The notes beneath the pieces were generated by a model. The model made no database searches. It was not told where the DNA came from and saw nothing but the letters and a program-made list of their open reading frames with translations. From a virus: a stretch of 64,000 nt of DNA. Location: the IMG/VR virus record IMGVR_UViG_3300021479_000010, positions 32,207 to 96,206 of that record; one strand, given 5' to 3'. How positions within the stretch are numbered: position 1 is the first letter of the stretch; each line of letters opens with the position of its first letter. The position numbers and the translations under genes are program-made. This document shows positions 1-7,029 of the stretch, piece by piece.

Positions 1-212
1 ATCGGCCAATAATTGCGGGTTCCTTGATCCGTCTTTAGGACGACGCCAACGATGTAATCGCCGCGCAATACATCTAATCCCGAGGTCTCCAAATCGAGGG
101 ATAACCAGCGGCACCCCGCAAATGAAGGGAATTCAACTGGCGGACGATATTCTACGGTTGTATAGGTAGGGATATGCCTGATAGGAAAATCTGGGAAGAG
201 AAGTTCGGTCAT
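1..212 (-). CDS. DNA polymerase, family A, N-terminal 3'-5' exonuclease part (cut by window edge)
   Basis: The frame starts at ATG (complement of 210-212) and runs off the left edge, so only about 70 residues are visible. Residues about 38-60 read W-L-S-L-D-L-E-T-S-G-L-D, followed by D-Y-I-V-G-V. This is the Exo I motif (DxE) of DnaQ-like proofreading domains and is placed as in phage Pol I-type polymerases. By family knowledge the missing part should hold the rest of the exonuclease and the polymerase domain. It lies 20 bases downstream of an HNH gene on the same strand. It could instead be a stand-alone 3'-5' exonuclease; the window cannot decide. Confidence 0.7.
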   Translation of the reverse strand, partial: MTELLFPDFPIRHIPTYTTVEYRPPVEFPSFAGCRWLSLDLETSGLDVLRGDYIVGVVLKTDQGTRNYWP

Positions 213-232
213 TCAAACCTATTTGTTCATCC

Positions 233-631
233 CTAGTTAATAAGGTTCTGTCTCAAATGAGGACACTCACCGTAAAACTGCTTAGATTGATTGCAGTTAT
301 GGCACAATAAGCGGTATCGATCCTTTGGCCAACCATTCTTTTTCAGGAAGCGGTAAGTTCCGTGAGTTTTTCCGACCCGTTTCCGATGTTCGTGGCCATC
401 ATCAAAAATATGATCCAGACACAAAAACTCCTCTTCAGTAATATTGCACCCTCCCGGACATTGGCACTTGTGACCGTAAGCTATTAACATTTCTTCCCGC
501 AGAGCATCTCGATATCTTTTATGGCTGTCTATGCATTTCTGACATCTGGCTTTTCTCTTAGAAACCGTCACACCGCCGCAGGCACACAACCCCTTGGCTC
601 TGTTCTTCTGGGCCGTTGTTTGCTTCTTCAA
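233..631 (-). CDS. HNH endonuclease directly upstream of the DNA polymerase gene
   Basis: 132 residues. The N-terminus has a CxC pair and a CxxC pair (LCACGG, RCQKC), a metal-binding arrangement. The nuclease core is C-L-D-H-I-F-D-D-G-H-E-H-R followed by Y-R-L-L-C-H-N-C-N-Q-S-K and C-P-H, the pattern of a small phage HNH family. The start is awkward. The frame opens with TTG at 631 just after an in-frame TGA, whereas the ATG with a good GGAGGAG Shine-Dalgarno (639-641) is in another frame and encodes only 27 codons. Either TTG is used by re-initiation or the original start has been frameshifted. Position next to a polymerase gene is typical of homing endonucleases. Confidence 0.75.
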   Translation of the reverse strand: MKKQTTAQKNRAKGLCACGGVTVSKRKARCQKCIDSHKRYRDALREEMLIAYGHKCQCPGGCNITEEEFLCLDHIFDDGHEHRKRVGKTHGTYRFLKKNGWPKDRYRLLCHNCNQSKQFYGECPHLRQNLIN

Positions 632-674
632 ACGTATTCATTCTTTCTCCTCCAAACTTTACAAATTGCCTGAG

Positions 675-920
675 TTAAACTAGTTCTCCCAAAACGCGCC
701 GCGCATACCGTCTGCGAGAATCATCGCTATTCATGTCTGCCATCTGCCGCAAAAGTTTATCGCGGCTCTCTGGAGTAGCTTTTTCAACTAGCTCGCAATC
801 CTCAAGATGCGCCATTCCTTCTGGCCAGCCGCACCAACTTAAGTATCGGCCTTCAACGAAGGCTGTGACCCATCTTTCGCCGCTCGGTCTATGGAAAACA
901 ACGTCTCCTGTCTGAATCAT
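675..920 (-). CDS. small early protein, hypothetical
   Basis: 81 residues beginning M-I-Q-T-G-D-V-V-F-H-R-P-S-G-E. Related short proteins with GDVV.HRPSGE and W-C-G-W-P-E-G occur in many phages, but I know no function. The C-terminus is charged and probably helical. It ends ELV-stop, with the stop inside the recurrent boundary sequence CTAGTTTAA (see 671-688). It belongs to the minus-strand early series. Confidence 0.7.
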   Translation of the reverse strand: MIQTGDVVFHRPSGERWVTAFVEGRYLSWCGWPEGMAHLEDCELVEKATPESRDKLLRQMADMNSDDSRRRYARRVLGELV

Positions 921-946
921 AAACTTTATTAACTCCGCTGATTAAA

Positions 947-1309
947 CTAGATTTGCTCACTAACAGTTTCTGCTTTAGCGAGCATTTTCGCTTTACCATC
1001 CAATAAACAAACACGAACCCAATCATCGTCCAATTTGCCGTCACTGACGGCCATGCGGATCGGTTGCAGGGGTTGTCCGAATGTGGACAATTCCAGATAA
1101 ATGTCCGCGCCGCTGGCAATGGCCTGCCGGGCATTTTCATTCAAAGTCCAGCGGGAAATTACCCGCCGTTCTGGTCCTTCCGATACTAGCGAGCGAAGCG
1201 GTAAATACTCTGGTTGATCTGCGGCATAGACAACTTCTTCCGATTCCATGCCATCGACTACGGGACCATTCTTGATTGTTAGATAATTCCACATTCGTAT
1301 TACCCTCAT
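947..1309 (-). CDS. hypothetical early protein
   Basis: 120 residues, no recognised domain. The start at 1309 (ATGAGGGTA) is preceded by a leader nearly identical to that of the 1314-1475 gene, which supports it; an internal ATG at 1294 is possible. Reading ends at a TAG lying in the sequence TCTAGTTTAAT, another copy of the early gene boundary. An exact inverted repeat TTGTCC-GAATGT-GGACAA (1073-1090) lies inside the gene and encodes L-S-T-F-G-Q. Confidence 0.65.
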   Translation of the reverse strand: MRVIRMWNYLTIKNGPVVDGMESEEVVYAADQPEYLPLRSLVSEGPERRVISRWTLNENARQAIASGADIYLELSTFGQPLQPIRMAVSDGKLDDDWVRVCLLDGKAKMLAKAETVSEQI

Positions 1310-1342
1310 TAAATCATCTATTGTCTTTCTTGGTTAAACTAG
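1307..1342 (-). repeat. duplicated early leader (copy A)
   Basis: The 36 bases at 1307-1342 match 1473-1508 with only about six differences. Each sits directly before a minus-strand start codon and includes the tail of the boundary motif (GGTTAAACTAG on the plus strand). Confidence 0.7.
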
Positions 1343-1475
1343 TATCGTGCCATTTGTCCTGACATGGATCATACAGTGTCGGGCCGCCGTATTCGTGGCA
1401 GATATCATCCGCCACAAGCTTGCGAAGTTCTGGACGGTTGCTGTCGCAAGTCGGACATTTGTCTGGAATAGTCAT
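1314..1475 (-). CDS. small CxxC protein, hypothetical
   Basis: 53 residues from ATG at 1475, starting M-T-I-P-D-K-C-P-T-C-D-S. The CPTC pair plus a later H-E-Y and C-Q-D may bind zinc. An AAGGAC-type ribosome site precedes the start within the leader at 1473-1508, which is duplicated at 1307-1342 before the next gene. The two leaders are the best evidence that both starts are real. Function unknown. Confidence 0.65.
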   Translation of the reverse strand: MTIPDKCPTCDSNRPELRKLVADDICHEYGGPTLYDPCQDKWHDTSLTKKDNR

Positions 1476-1508
1476 TAAATCATCAATTGTCCTTCTTAGT
1501 TAACCAAG
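1473..1508 (-). repeat. duplicated early leader (copy B)
   Basis: Partner of 1307-1342. The plus-strand text cattaaatcatc is shared, followed by attgtc-ttct and ggttaac-like ends. It precedes the ATG at 1475. Confidence 0.7.
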
Positions 1509-1774
1509 CTTTTCTTCTCATCTGGCGCGGCCAATTTAAGCACGTTTACAACCCCACCGATTGCTGGAACAATAGTTTGTAATTCCACCTTTACTAAAAT
1601 ACATGCGGGGTTCTCGACACCCTTTGGTGATCCAGATACGGACAGCCCCTTAACGATAGAACCATCCTCAATTCGAGTTATTACACCCACAACAAAATCA
1701 GACTTAATATTTACAACGGAACCGATTTCAAGTATATTTCCTAATAAGTCTACTATTTTCATCGTTGATTCCAT
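1496..1774 (-). CDS. small hypothetical protein, beta-rich
   Basis: 92 residues with alternating hydrophobic pattern (I-G-S-V-V-N-I-K, V-V-G-V-I-T-R-I), suggesting a small beta-barrel; no family recognised. The ATG at 1774 follows AAGGAAGG; an in-frame ATG at 1762 is an alternative. It overlaps the end of the upstream HNH gene by 16 bases. A near copy of the GTCC-N6-GGAC repeat lies at 1628-1645 and encodes L-S-V-S-G-S. Confidence 0.65.
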   Translation of the reverse strand: MESTMKIVDLLGNILEIGSVVNIKSDFVVGVITRIEDGSIVKGLSVSGSPKGVENPACILVKVELQTIVPAIGGVVNVLKLAAPDEKKSLVN

Positions 1775-2274
1775 TGCCTTCCTTTTGCAGCCATGTCTTT
1801 CATATTATCTTGATGAGTTCCAAGAAATAAATGATCTATATTTACACATGCTCGATTATCGCATTTATGGAGAACATACCAACTTTCTGGCCATTTTCCA
1901 TTGTGCAAGAACCATGAAACTCGCGGAGCTGAGATTATTTTTCTATCTCGATGAAAACTACCATACCCACTGCTATTGATTGCGCCTGTCCATGTCCAGC
2001 AAGGACCGATCTCCGCACAATGAGATGGGATTGGTCCATTTTTATCTACCTTTTCCCAAAATGCCTGCTCAATAGATTTCTTAGGTTCTAGCCTTAAACA
2101 TCCGCAAGATTTGCTATTCTTCATCAAAGATTCGTGTGAAACTTCTTTTTCTACTCCGCAGTCGCAAATGCACCAATAGAACTTGCTTTTCCTTGGTGAA
2201 GGCCGCCTAGTTATTCGTATTACCAACCATCGACCGATTCTTCGTCCTGATAAATCTTTGAATATATTTGGCAT
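1759..2274 (-). CDS. HNH homing endonuclease with N-terminal Cys module
   Basis: 171 residues. Residues about 1-65 form a module with G-R-W-L-V, Y-W-C-I-C-D-C-G and S-K-S-C-G-C-L, also present in the proteins at 37490-38209 and 57423-57932. The C-terminal half is an HNH_3-type nuclease: C-W-T-W-T-G-A, R-V-S-W-F-L-H-N-G, Y-V-L-H-K-C-D-N-R-A-C-V-N, H-L-F-L-G-T-H-Q-D-N-M-D-M. Such genes are usually free-standing homing endonucleases. The start ATG at 2274 is clear and its 3' end overlaps the next gene. Confidence 0.85.
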   Translation of the reverse strand: MPNIFKDLSGRRIGRWLVIRITRRPSPRKSKFYWCICDCGVEKEVSHESLMKNSKSCGCLRLEPKKSIEQAFWEKVDKNGPIPSHCAEIGPCWTWTGAINSSGYGSFHRDRKIISAPRVSWFLHNGKWPESWYVLHKCDNRACVNIDHLFLGTHQDNMKDMAAKGRQWNQR

Positions 2275-2304
2275 ATGCGTATTTCATTGAGTTCTATAAT
2301 CTAA

Positions 2305-3066
2305 CTAGATTTTGCCCGACGGACTCGGAAAAGCTTGGCCATAATAATATGCGGCCATCGTCGCCTTTGTAGCCGTTATATTTCCTGACAAAGCCAACTG
2401 CGGCTTTGGAGTCGGCTTTACCGTAATTGCGGGGACTTGATAGATGTGTGCAAGCTTCGCCGCAACCCCGCCATTATTAACAAGCGACTTCGGATAAGCA
2501 TATTGTGCGCGGTAGCCATGTTCGTGCTCAATTACGCGGCCCCACAAATAGACTTCCCCGTAAACACGAAGATCATCGGTAGGAGCGTTCTCGCCATGCT
2601 CCGTGTCTGCTTGTGACTTATAGGCGTAGATACCGCATACGCAATGAACACCTTTACAAATAGCGCCCTGCCCCGCAGGATCAGCAATAGACGGTCCTTT
2701 CGGAATCTTGCATTCCGCGCATAGTTTCTCAAGCGGTTTCCATTCTGTACGATTGTTGGACAGCAATTTGTCTGCAAATACCGGGACGCTCCATCGTCGC
2801 CAGCCAATAATAGGACTGACTAGTGTTTCTTGCGGCTTCGGCAATTTGCGGGGCGTCGGTTCGGCGAGTCCCGTAGACCAGGGATACGCATTCGTGGTCA
2901 GACCCGTAATACTTTGGATGTTACATACATGAGTATTGGGCGTGGTATAGCTCGTCCCGCATAGTACACACATGTATGTAGTTGACGGCATGGCCATATT
3001 AGTCGCCTCCGGCGGGGACAGGTTCTTCGATTCGCTTCGGAGTTTCTGTAGGAATTTCTTCCACAT
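2305..3066 (-). CDS. Cys-rich hypothetical protein
   Basis: 253 residues from ATG at 3066, which has AAGGAG eight bases upstream; a longer TTG start at 3108 overlaps the preceding small frame but is less likely. It has an early C-V-L-C-G...H-V-C zinc-finger-like group and a central C-x-x-C plus C-V-C-G-I-Y-A-Y. After this comes a conserved-looking stretch G-E-V-Y-L-W-G-R-V-I-E-H-E-H-G-Y-R-A. I have seen similar W-G-R-V..H-E-H-G..A-Y-P proteins in bacteria without known role. It ends in the early boundary motif (AAAATCTAGTTAG). Confidence 0.65.
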   Translation of the reverse strand: MWKKFLQKLRSESKNLSPPEATNMAMPSTTYMCVLCGTSYTTPNTHVCNIQSITGLTTNAYPWSTGLAEPTPRKLPKPQETLVSPIIGWRRWSVPVFADKLLSNNRTEWKPLEKLCAECKIPKGPSIADPAGQGAICKGVHCVCGIYAYKSQADTEHGENAPTDDLRVYGEVYLWGRVIEHEHGYRAQYAYPKSLVNNGGVAAKLAHIYQVPAITVKPTPKPQLALSGNITATKATMAAYYYGQAFPSPSGKI

Positions 3067-3104
3067 CTGGAATGCTCCTTCCGGGCAGTGGTTCGTACAA
3101 CGGC

Positions 3105-3212
3105 TCAACTGTAAATAATCCTCAACGGGTCGCCAATTTGTGCCATAAGGTCTTTAGAATCTACGGGGTCCGTGGTTGCGAACCCCGCAATTCGGGAGAG
3201 ACTCCTTTCCAT
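3105..3212 (-). CDS. very short frame, doubtful
   Basis: 35 codons from ATG at 3212, only two bases from the TATAAT at 3215-3220, so it would have almost no leader. The TGA overlaps the alternative TTG start of the next gene. The product is unremarkable. It may simply be the leader of the 2305-3066 transcript. Confidence 0.3.
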   Translation of the reverse strand: MERSLSRIAGFATTDPVDSKDLMAQIGDPLRIIYS

Positions 3213-3214
3213 AG

Positions 3215-3243
3215 ATTATACTACAAGTTCAAAATCTTCGCAA
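3215..3243 (-). promoter_or_regulatory. sigma70-like promoter, minus strand
   Basis: Reading the minus strand: TTGCGA (3238-3243), 17 bases, TATAAT (3215-3220). It would drive the Cys-rich gene at 2305-3066 and the genes after it. Confidence 0.5.
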
Positions 3244-3307
3244 TTCTTAAAACGAGCCTCGCAATTTGATAGAACATATTTATTGCCCAAGCCAGCGCGA
3301 CGGCCAT
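3221..3307 (-). CDS. 28-residue hydrophobic peptide
   Basis: ATG at 3307 is preceded by AAGGAG at ideal spacing. The product begins M-A-V-A-L-A-W-A-I-N-M-F and continues as an amphipathic or membrane-spanning helix with two Arg and one Lys. It follows the beta-helix gene in the minus operon. The strong ribosome site is the only support besides the open frame. Confidence 0.5.
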   Translation of the reverse strand: MAVALAWAINMFYQIARLVLRIAKILNL

Positions 3308-3318
3308 CGCGTTTCTCC

Positions 3319-4932
3319 TTAATTTATATTAGCTCCGCTATTCGAAATGTAATTATTCATCGGCCATTTATCATTTCCAGCCTTAGTTCCATTGCTCAAA
3401 ATGATATTTCCCGCAAACGAAGAATTGCCTGTCCAACAGCCGGGCACGAGCGTGGAATAATTCGCTTCAACTGTTGTTGCACAGTTGTTAACTCCGCCGC
3501 CTGTACTCCAAACAGGATATGTCCCCGCAGAAACGATATTGTTCGTAAAATTGATGTCCGATGTTTGCGCAACACCGAGAGCGTTATTCGCCGGGGGTCC
3601 ACCGATCAGAAGGAACCCGTGTCCGGTTGATCCCGCTTGCGGAGCCCATTGCGACAAGAACAACGAATTGTGATCGAATGAGACATCGTGCATAACAACC
3701 GGCGTGGATACGGGGTCGTACAGAGACGAAATCTGCATTAGGAAATTACCGGGAGTATTTTCACCTGTAAACTGTAAATCCGCGAATACATTGTCATGAA
3801 TCGAATAACCGTAACAAGCAGCAGGCCACGCGCCGTTATCACTTTTCCCGCACGCAACTTGCATTGCGTTTGAAGTATGCGAGATTCGGTTAAATCGGAC
3901 AGTTACATCGGTAACCGCGCAGATCGGACAAGTACCAGGATTTTTGGCTGTAAGTAGTATTGCAAATCCGTTTTGAGTGTAGCCTGCCCACGCGCCGCGC
4001 ATTATGTTGTTCGCAACCAAACAGCGGACACAGTTCTTCATCTCCACTATATTCTTTACAATCCATGCACACTTTCCACCGGGACATTTGCTATTAACAG
4101 ATGCGGGGACAAATGATGGGTCGCCGGGGTTCCACGAATCTGGCTTATTGAAGGTATTGTTCGTAATCGTAACATCGGTCGGATTGAATGTCGCAGTTCC
4201 ACCACCTGCAAGGATGTTCTCGCCAGATGCCTCGATAAAGTTGTTGTCGATGAGAATGTTGTGATCCTGAACGATTGTACTTAGCCCGAAGTTAATACCT
4301 TGAGCATCCCCGCAAGTTCCTACAATTGCGAGACAATGAAACCCCGCAAGATAGCTATTGATAATACCTATGTTATAAGCATTACTTAGCTCAAAACCCC
4401 GCACAGTTTCATCTTGACCATTCCCATGAATATAGCTTCGGTCAAATATGAGATCGTGAGCGCCCGAGCCGGGCGTTACGAGATTGTAAACCACCCCCGA
4501 CCCCGTAGTTCTAAGAATCTCAAATCCTACAATGCGGACGAATGCTCCGCCATGAATCCCCGCACCCGAGGAGTTAATAACAATCTTTGGCAGGGAGTAT
4601 TGCAGGGGATTCAGCCGCGTACCCTCAACGGGCAATACGCCAGATGACCAAATTGTAATCCAATGCTGGGCGTCGCAGTTCAATGTCGTGGGAAGCTGTA
4701 GAGTTCCTGTCCAAACATTTGCGGGGTCCACTAGGAATGTATCGCCGCACACTGCACCATTCAGTGCTGCTTGCAGGTTATCGGTCGGTCCTACGATCTT
4801 AGGAGCATTTGGAGACGGTGTGTTGGCAACCGATGTCGCCATAGTTGTTCGAGGAAGTTCGGCGGGGCCATCGTATGTCGATTGTCCATATGCGGACAAA
4901 GCCGCGCAAATTAAGAATAAGGGAAGCTTCAT
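3319..4932 (-). CDS. secreted right-handed beta-helix protein
   Basis: 537 residues. Residues 1-18 (M-K-L-P-L-F-L-I-C-A-A-L-S-A-Y-G-Q-S) are a signal peptide, so it should leave the host cytoplasm. The rest has the repeating N-N-x-I/F and I-x-D-N-x-F turns of right-handed parallel beta-helices, with segments such as C-G-D-T-F-L-V-D and L-P-V-E-G-T-R-L-N. That last arrangement resembles exoproteins common in Acidobacteriota (from memory). It has many Cys, some paired. Possible roles: polysaccharide lyase or surface adhesin expressed during infection. A tailspike is less likely, because those lack signal peptides. It is well adapted to local word usage (about ten CCNCGCA heptamers), so it is not a recent import. 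Confidence 0.8.
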   Translation of the reverse strand: MKLPLFLICAALSAYGQSTYDGPAELPRTTMATSVANTPSPNAPKIVGPTDNLQAALNGAVCGDTFLVDPANVWTGTLQLPTTLNCDAQHWITIWSSGVLPVEGTRLNPLQYSLPKIVINSSGAGIHGGAFVRIVGFEILRTTGSGVVYNLVTPGSGAHDLIFDRSYIHGNGQDETVRGFELSNAYNIGIINSYLAGFHCLAIVGTCGDAQGINFGLSTIVQDHNILIDNNFIEASGENILAGGGTATFNPTDVTITNNTFNKPDSWNPGDPSFVPASVNSKCPGGKCAWIVKNIVEMKNCVRCLVANNIMRGAWAGYTQNGFAILLTAKNPGTCPICAVTDVTVRFNRISHTSNAMQVACGKSDNGAWPAACYGYSIHDNVFADLQFTGENTPGNFLMQISSLYDPVSTPVVMHDVSFDHNSLFLSQWAPQAGSTGHGFLLIGGPPANNALGVAQTSDINFTNNIVSAGTYPVWSTGGGVNNCATTVEANYSTLVPGCWTGNSSFAGNIILSNGTKAGNDKWPMNNYISNSGANIN

Positions 4933-5231
4933 TTCTTGTCCTCAATGTCGCCCAGATTTTTAGACGAAGTAGCGGCAACGTCGAGTTGAACTAAATTTGG
5001 CCTAGTAAGACTCAGCTCCATAGCTGTAGTTTCTGGTTTGATAGACGTGCAACCGATTAAAAAGCTAATGTTCGCATCTGGGCAAGTCATCTGTCCGTCT
5101 TTCGCCGAGCACTTGCCGAAGCTGTGAATTACCATGCGGGACATACAAGGTAACGGGATGTATTGAGTAGGTTTCTTTTCCGTCGCCCCGCAAATTGTTG
5201 AAAGCAAAAGAATTAAGCTGCAAGTTCGCAT
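4929..5231 (-). CDS. small secreted Cys-containing protein
   Basis: 100 residues from ATG at 5231. M-R-T-C-S-L-I-L-L-L-S-T-I-C-G-A is a signal peptide; the Cys positions do not form a convincing lipobox. The mature part holds four Cys (P-C-M, G-K-C, T-C-P, G-C-T), probably two disulfides. Its end overlaps the start of the beta-helix gene by four bases (ATGA-type), so the two exported proteins are translationally coupled and may act together. Confidence 0.65.
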   Translation of the reverse strand: MRTCSLILLLSTICGATEKKPTQYIPLPCMSRMVIHSFGKCSAKDGQMTCPDANISFLIGCTSIKPETTAMELSLTRPNLVQLDVAATSSKNLGDIEDKK

Positions 5232-5500
5232 TTGTTCTCCATCGGTGCCCCGCACATTATACAATAACTCGGTCCATTGTCGCAAGAAAATACCCTTCGG
5301 CCAATCTGATCGCGGAGTAACCATACAATCCGCACACGCACGCAATAGCGGTTAGGGTCTATGCCCAACTTCAAGCTGATACGATGTAGATGCTGTTTCA
5401 CTGTGTTCTGGCAGATACCGAAGCGCTCGGCCAATTCTCTATTGCCGAGGCCCTCCATTAATGCAAGTATAACTTTATTTTCCTGTCGCGTAAAGTTCAT
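5213..5500 (-). CDS. LuxR/GerE-type helix-turn-helix protein
   Basis: 95 residues from ATG at 5500, with AAGGCGACA just before it. Residues 3-50 read F-T-R-Q-E-N-K-V-I-L-A-L-M-E-G-L-G-N-R-E-L-A-E-R-F-G with N-T-V-K-Q-H-L-H-R-I-S-L-K-L-G-I after it. This is the complete LuxR-type DNA-binding fold, including the recognition helix. There is no receiver or autoinducer domain. The C-terminus has C-x-x-C. It overlaps the secreted protein gene downstream and probably acts as a transcription regulator, possibly of these exported proteins. Confidence 0.75.
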   Translation of the reverse strand: MNFTRQENKVILALMEGLGNRELAERFGICQNTVKQHLHRISLKLGIDPNRYCVRVRIVWLLRDQIGRRVFSCDNGPSYCIMCGAPMENKCELAA

Positions 5501-5508
5501 TGTCGCCT

Positions 5509-5736
5509 TCAGTATTCTAGCCAAAGTTCCACAGATTCGTGTTTCTCAATGGCCTCCAATAATTCCAGAGCGCCTTCAATGTTGGCATCAGCCAATCCTT
5601 GTAAATATGGTACTTGGTTTCGCCCGAAAGTTTGCCGATGTTCAAGGCCATATCTGTCACGCAGTACGAACTTGAGAGCATCCGGCAGTGATTCAGCCGG
5701 GCGTTTGGCGGGCTCCCACATCAAATTTGCGCTCAT
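5509..5736 (-). CDS. small hypothetical protein
   Basis: 75 residues from ATG at 5736, with GGAGG seven bases upstream. It contains a helical C-terminal half (A-N-I-E-G-A-L-E-L-L-E-A-I-E-K-H). No family recognised. The start overlaps the stop of the damaged frame at 5733-5913 as ATGA. Confidence 0.65.
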   Translation of the reverse strand: MSANLMWEPAKRPAESLPDALKFVLRDRYGLEHRQTFGRNQVPYLQGLADANIEGALELLEAIEKHESVELWLEY

Positions 5737-5913
5737 AGCTCCTCCATTTGTCCAGATACGGACAGCTCCCGCCCCGCAATATCGTATCTGCGTATCCGTA
5801 TAACCCTTCGGTCAAGTTCCTGCTTTACAGCTTCGGTATGCTGGTGATTCAGCCACGCAAATAAAAGTAACTCTTGTAATTCCATACCAGGGCGCAATTT
5901 GATGATTAGCATA
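5733..5913 (-). pseudogene. small gene with one-base frameshift
   Basis: Reading from ATG at 5913 gives M-L-I-I-K-L-R-P-G-M-E and then an implausible tail. Removing one A from the AAA run at about 5880-5882 joins that start to a coherent frame. This frame continues L-Q-E-L-L-L-F-A-W-L-N-H-Q and ends G-Q-M-E-E-L at a TGA overlapping the next ATG. The joined product is 59 residues and coupled as ATGA, like its neighbours. Either the gene is broken, the run is a sequencing error, or the shift is programmed. The repeat TTGTCC-AGATAC-GGACAG (5748-5765) lies in the second part. Confidence 0.55.
5748..5765. repeat. dispersed inverted repeat GTCC-N6-GGAC
   Basis: Exact GTCC-N6-GGAC with core AGATAC, just upstream of the start of the 5509-5736 gene. 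One of 17 exact copies in the window. Confidence 0.75.
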
Positions 5914-5948
5914 TGCGCGGCCCTCCAAGCCGCCCCGTATAATCTGGT

Positions 5949-6116
5949 TTAACTAATTGAATCTAACAAGTTTTGAACGCTCTCCAAGTCGTCGCGCCAG
6001 TCGGGTGCTTGTTCTTCTCAGAAACACCAAGGATCACAGTCTTCGGCATATTTTGCCCAACCCCGCATAGTTTTGACTGCATCGACAAGCTTTGTGATTT
6101 GTTCGTCTTTCGTCAT
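5949..6116 (-). CDS. small gene interrupted by an in-frame TGA
   Basis: ATG at 6116 has the usual GGGGCGACA context. 32 codons end at TGA (6018-6020), but the same frame continues for 22 sensible codons (E-E-Q-A-P-D-W-R-D-D-L-E-S-V-Q-N-L-L-D-S-I-S) to a TAA in the early boundary motif (ATTAGTTAAACC). The residue run before the stop is D-C-D-P-W-C-F. A nonsense mutation, readthrough or a sequencing error would all explain it. Other genes here end normally with TGA, so the code is not changed globally. Function unknown. Confidence 0.5.
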
Positions 6117-6194
6117 TGTCGCCCCGCATCTTAGAAAACTGTTCGGTCAAGTATACCAAATGTCGCCCAAACTTCTGTGATTGTCAAGCTTAAA

Positions 6195-6359
6195 TTAGTC
6201 CTCTCGCTTCGCTTTTCGTACAGCTTCTTCGGCAGCCTGCCATAGGGGACCGCTGTACTTCAATTCACAATAGTGATTAAGGAGATTCTCTAGTGCCCTG
6301 AGCAAGTCAGGAGCCGCATCTCGGATGTGATCCTCTTGTCGTTCGGCTTTGTATACCAT
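6195..6359 (-). CDS. small helical protein
   Basis: 54 residues from ATG at 6359 with GGAGGC upstream. A-P-D-L-L-R-A-L-E-N-L-L and W-Q-A-A-E-E-A-V-R-K-A-K match a very common family of tiny phage proteins of unknown role. Confidence 0.7.
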   Translation of the reverse strand: MVYKAERQEDHIRDAAPDLLRALENLLNHYCELKYSGPLWQAAEEAVRKAKRED

Positions 6360-6382
6360 TAAACGCCTCCAAACTTTATTGT

Positions 6383-6823
6383 CTAGATAACTCTATCAGG
6401 TTCTCCGAGTAGCGTTCTTTCCTCTAGCAGTTCGGCTAATCGTCGCTCAGAGAATTTAATATGTGATCGCAAATCTTCAATTTTCCAATCTAATTGTCGC
6501 AAGTGTCTCTGTTTATTAGGCTTAGCGTCCTTTCGTACCCACCATTGTTCGCTGATTCCACCGATAGGGACGTGAATTACATCGCAGTCGTCGTATCGGT
6601 CGCATTCGTCTCGGTCAGTTTTGCGGAAATCATCCAAGCAACCAAGGAATTCCGCTTCGGCTAGTTTTTCCAAAGATACGCCATCCATCGAAGGATCACG
6701 CCAATAGGTATCAGTTCCGAATAAGCCATATCCTCTGTCTTGGATGATGGCTAATCCGTGCCGACACCACGCGCCGGATGAGTATCGGAAAATCATGTTC
6801 GGTCTAATGTCGCTGAGGTTCAT
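6383..6823 (-). CDS. hypothetical protein with C-terminal coiled coil
   Basis: 146 residues from ATG at 6823 (context GGGGCGACATG). The N-terminal 100 residues are acidic and rich in aromatics. Residues about 110-140 (L-R-Q-L-D-W-K-I-E-D-L-R-S-H-I) form a coiled coil. No family recognised. Confidence 0.7.
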   Translation of the reverse strand: MNLSDIRPNMIFRYSSGAWCRHGLAIIQDRGYGLFGTDTYWRDPSMDGVSLEKLAEAEFLGCLDDFRKTDRDECDRYDDCDVIHVPIGGISEQWWVRKDAKPNKQRHLRQLDWKIEDLRSHIKFSERRLAELLEERTLLGEPDRVI

Positions 6824-6852
6824 GTCGCCCCGCAATTGTAAATATGGTTCGG

Positions 6853-7029
6853 TCAGTTATGAGGTTTGCGGGGCGCGGTCAGCCCATACGCATGTGTACA
6901 AAGCTGGCAAGTGTGCCATTGCTCCTCCGGCTTGCCTTGCTTGTCAGTGTATCGGCTTGCGCCACAATCGCAAATCTCAATATTGCGCGAGTCGCCTATG
7001 CTTGTGTGGTGCGGCTTATGTTTGTGCAT
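6853..7029 (-). CDS. small zinc-ribbon-like protein
   Basis: 58 residues from ATG at 7029, which overlaps the stop of the upstream gene as TAATG. I-C-D-C-G-A-S-R-Y and T-C-Q-L-C form a four-Cys zinc ribbon; the N-terminus is His-rich (M-H-K-H-K-P-H-H). Role unknown, perhaps nucleic-acid binding. Confidence 0.65.
   Translation of the reverse strand: MHKHKPHHTSIGDSRNIEICDCGASRYTDKQGKPEEQWHTCQLCTHAYGLTAPRKPHN

Noticed and set aside
3412-3605. Possible Cys-rich antisense frames across the beta-helix gene
   Set aside because: The signal-peptide frame on the minus strand is 537 codons long with consistent beta-helix pattern; the others are short and without starts.
5949-6116. Global reassignment of TGA
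   Set aside because: Many genes here end at TGA within ATGA overlaps with the next start, so TGA works as a stop.
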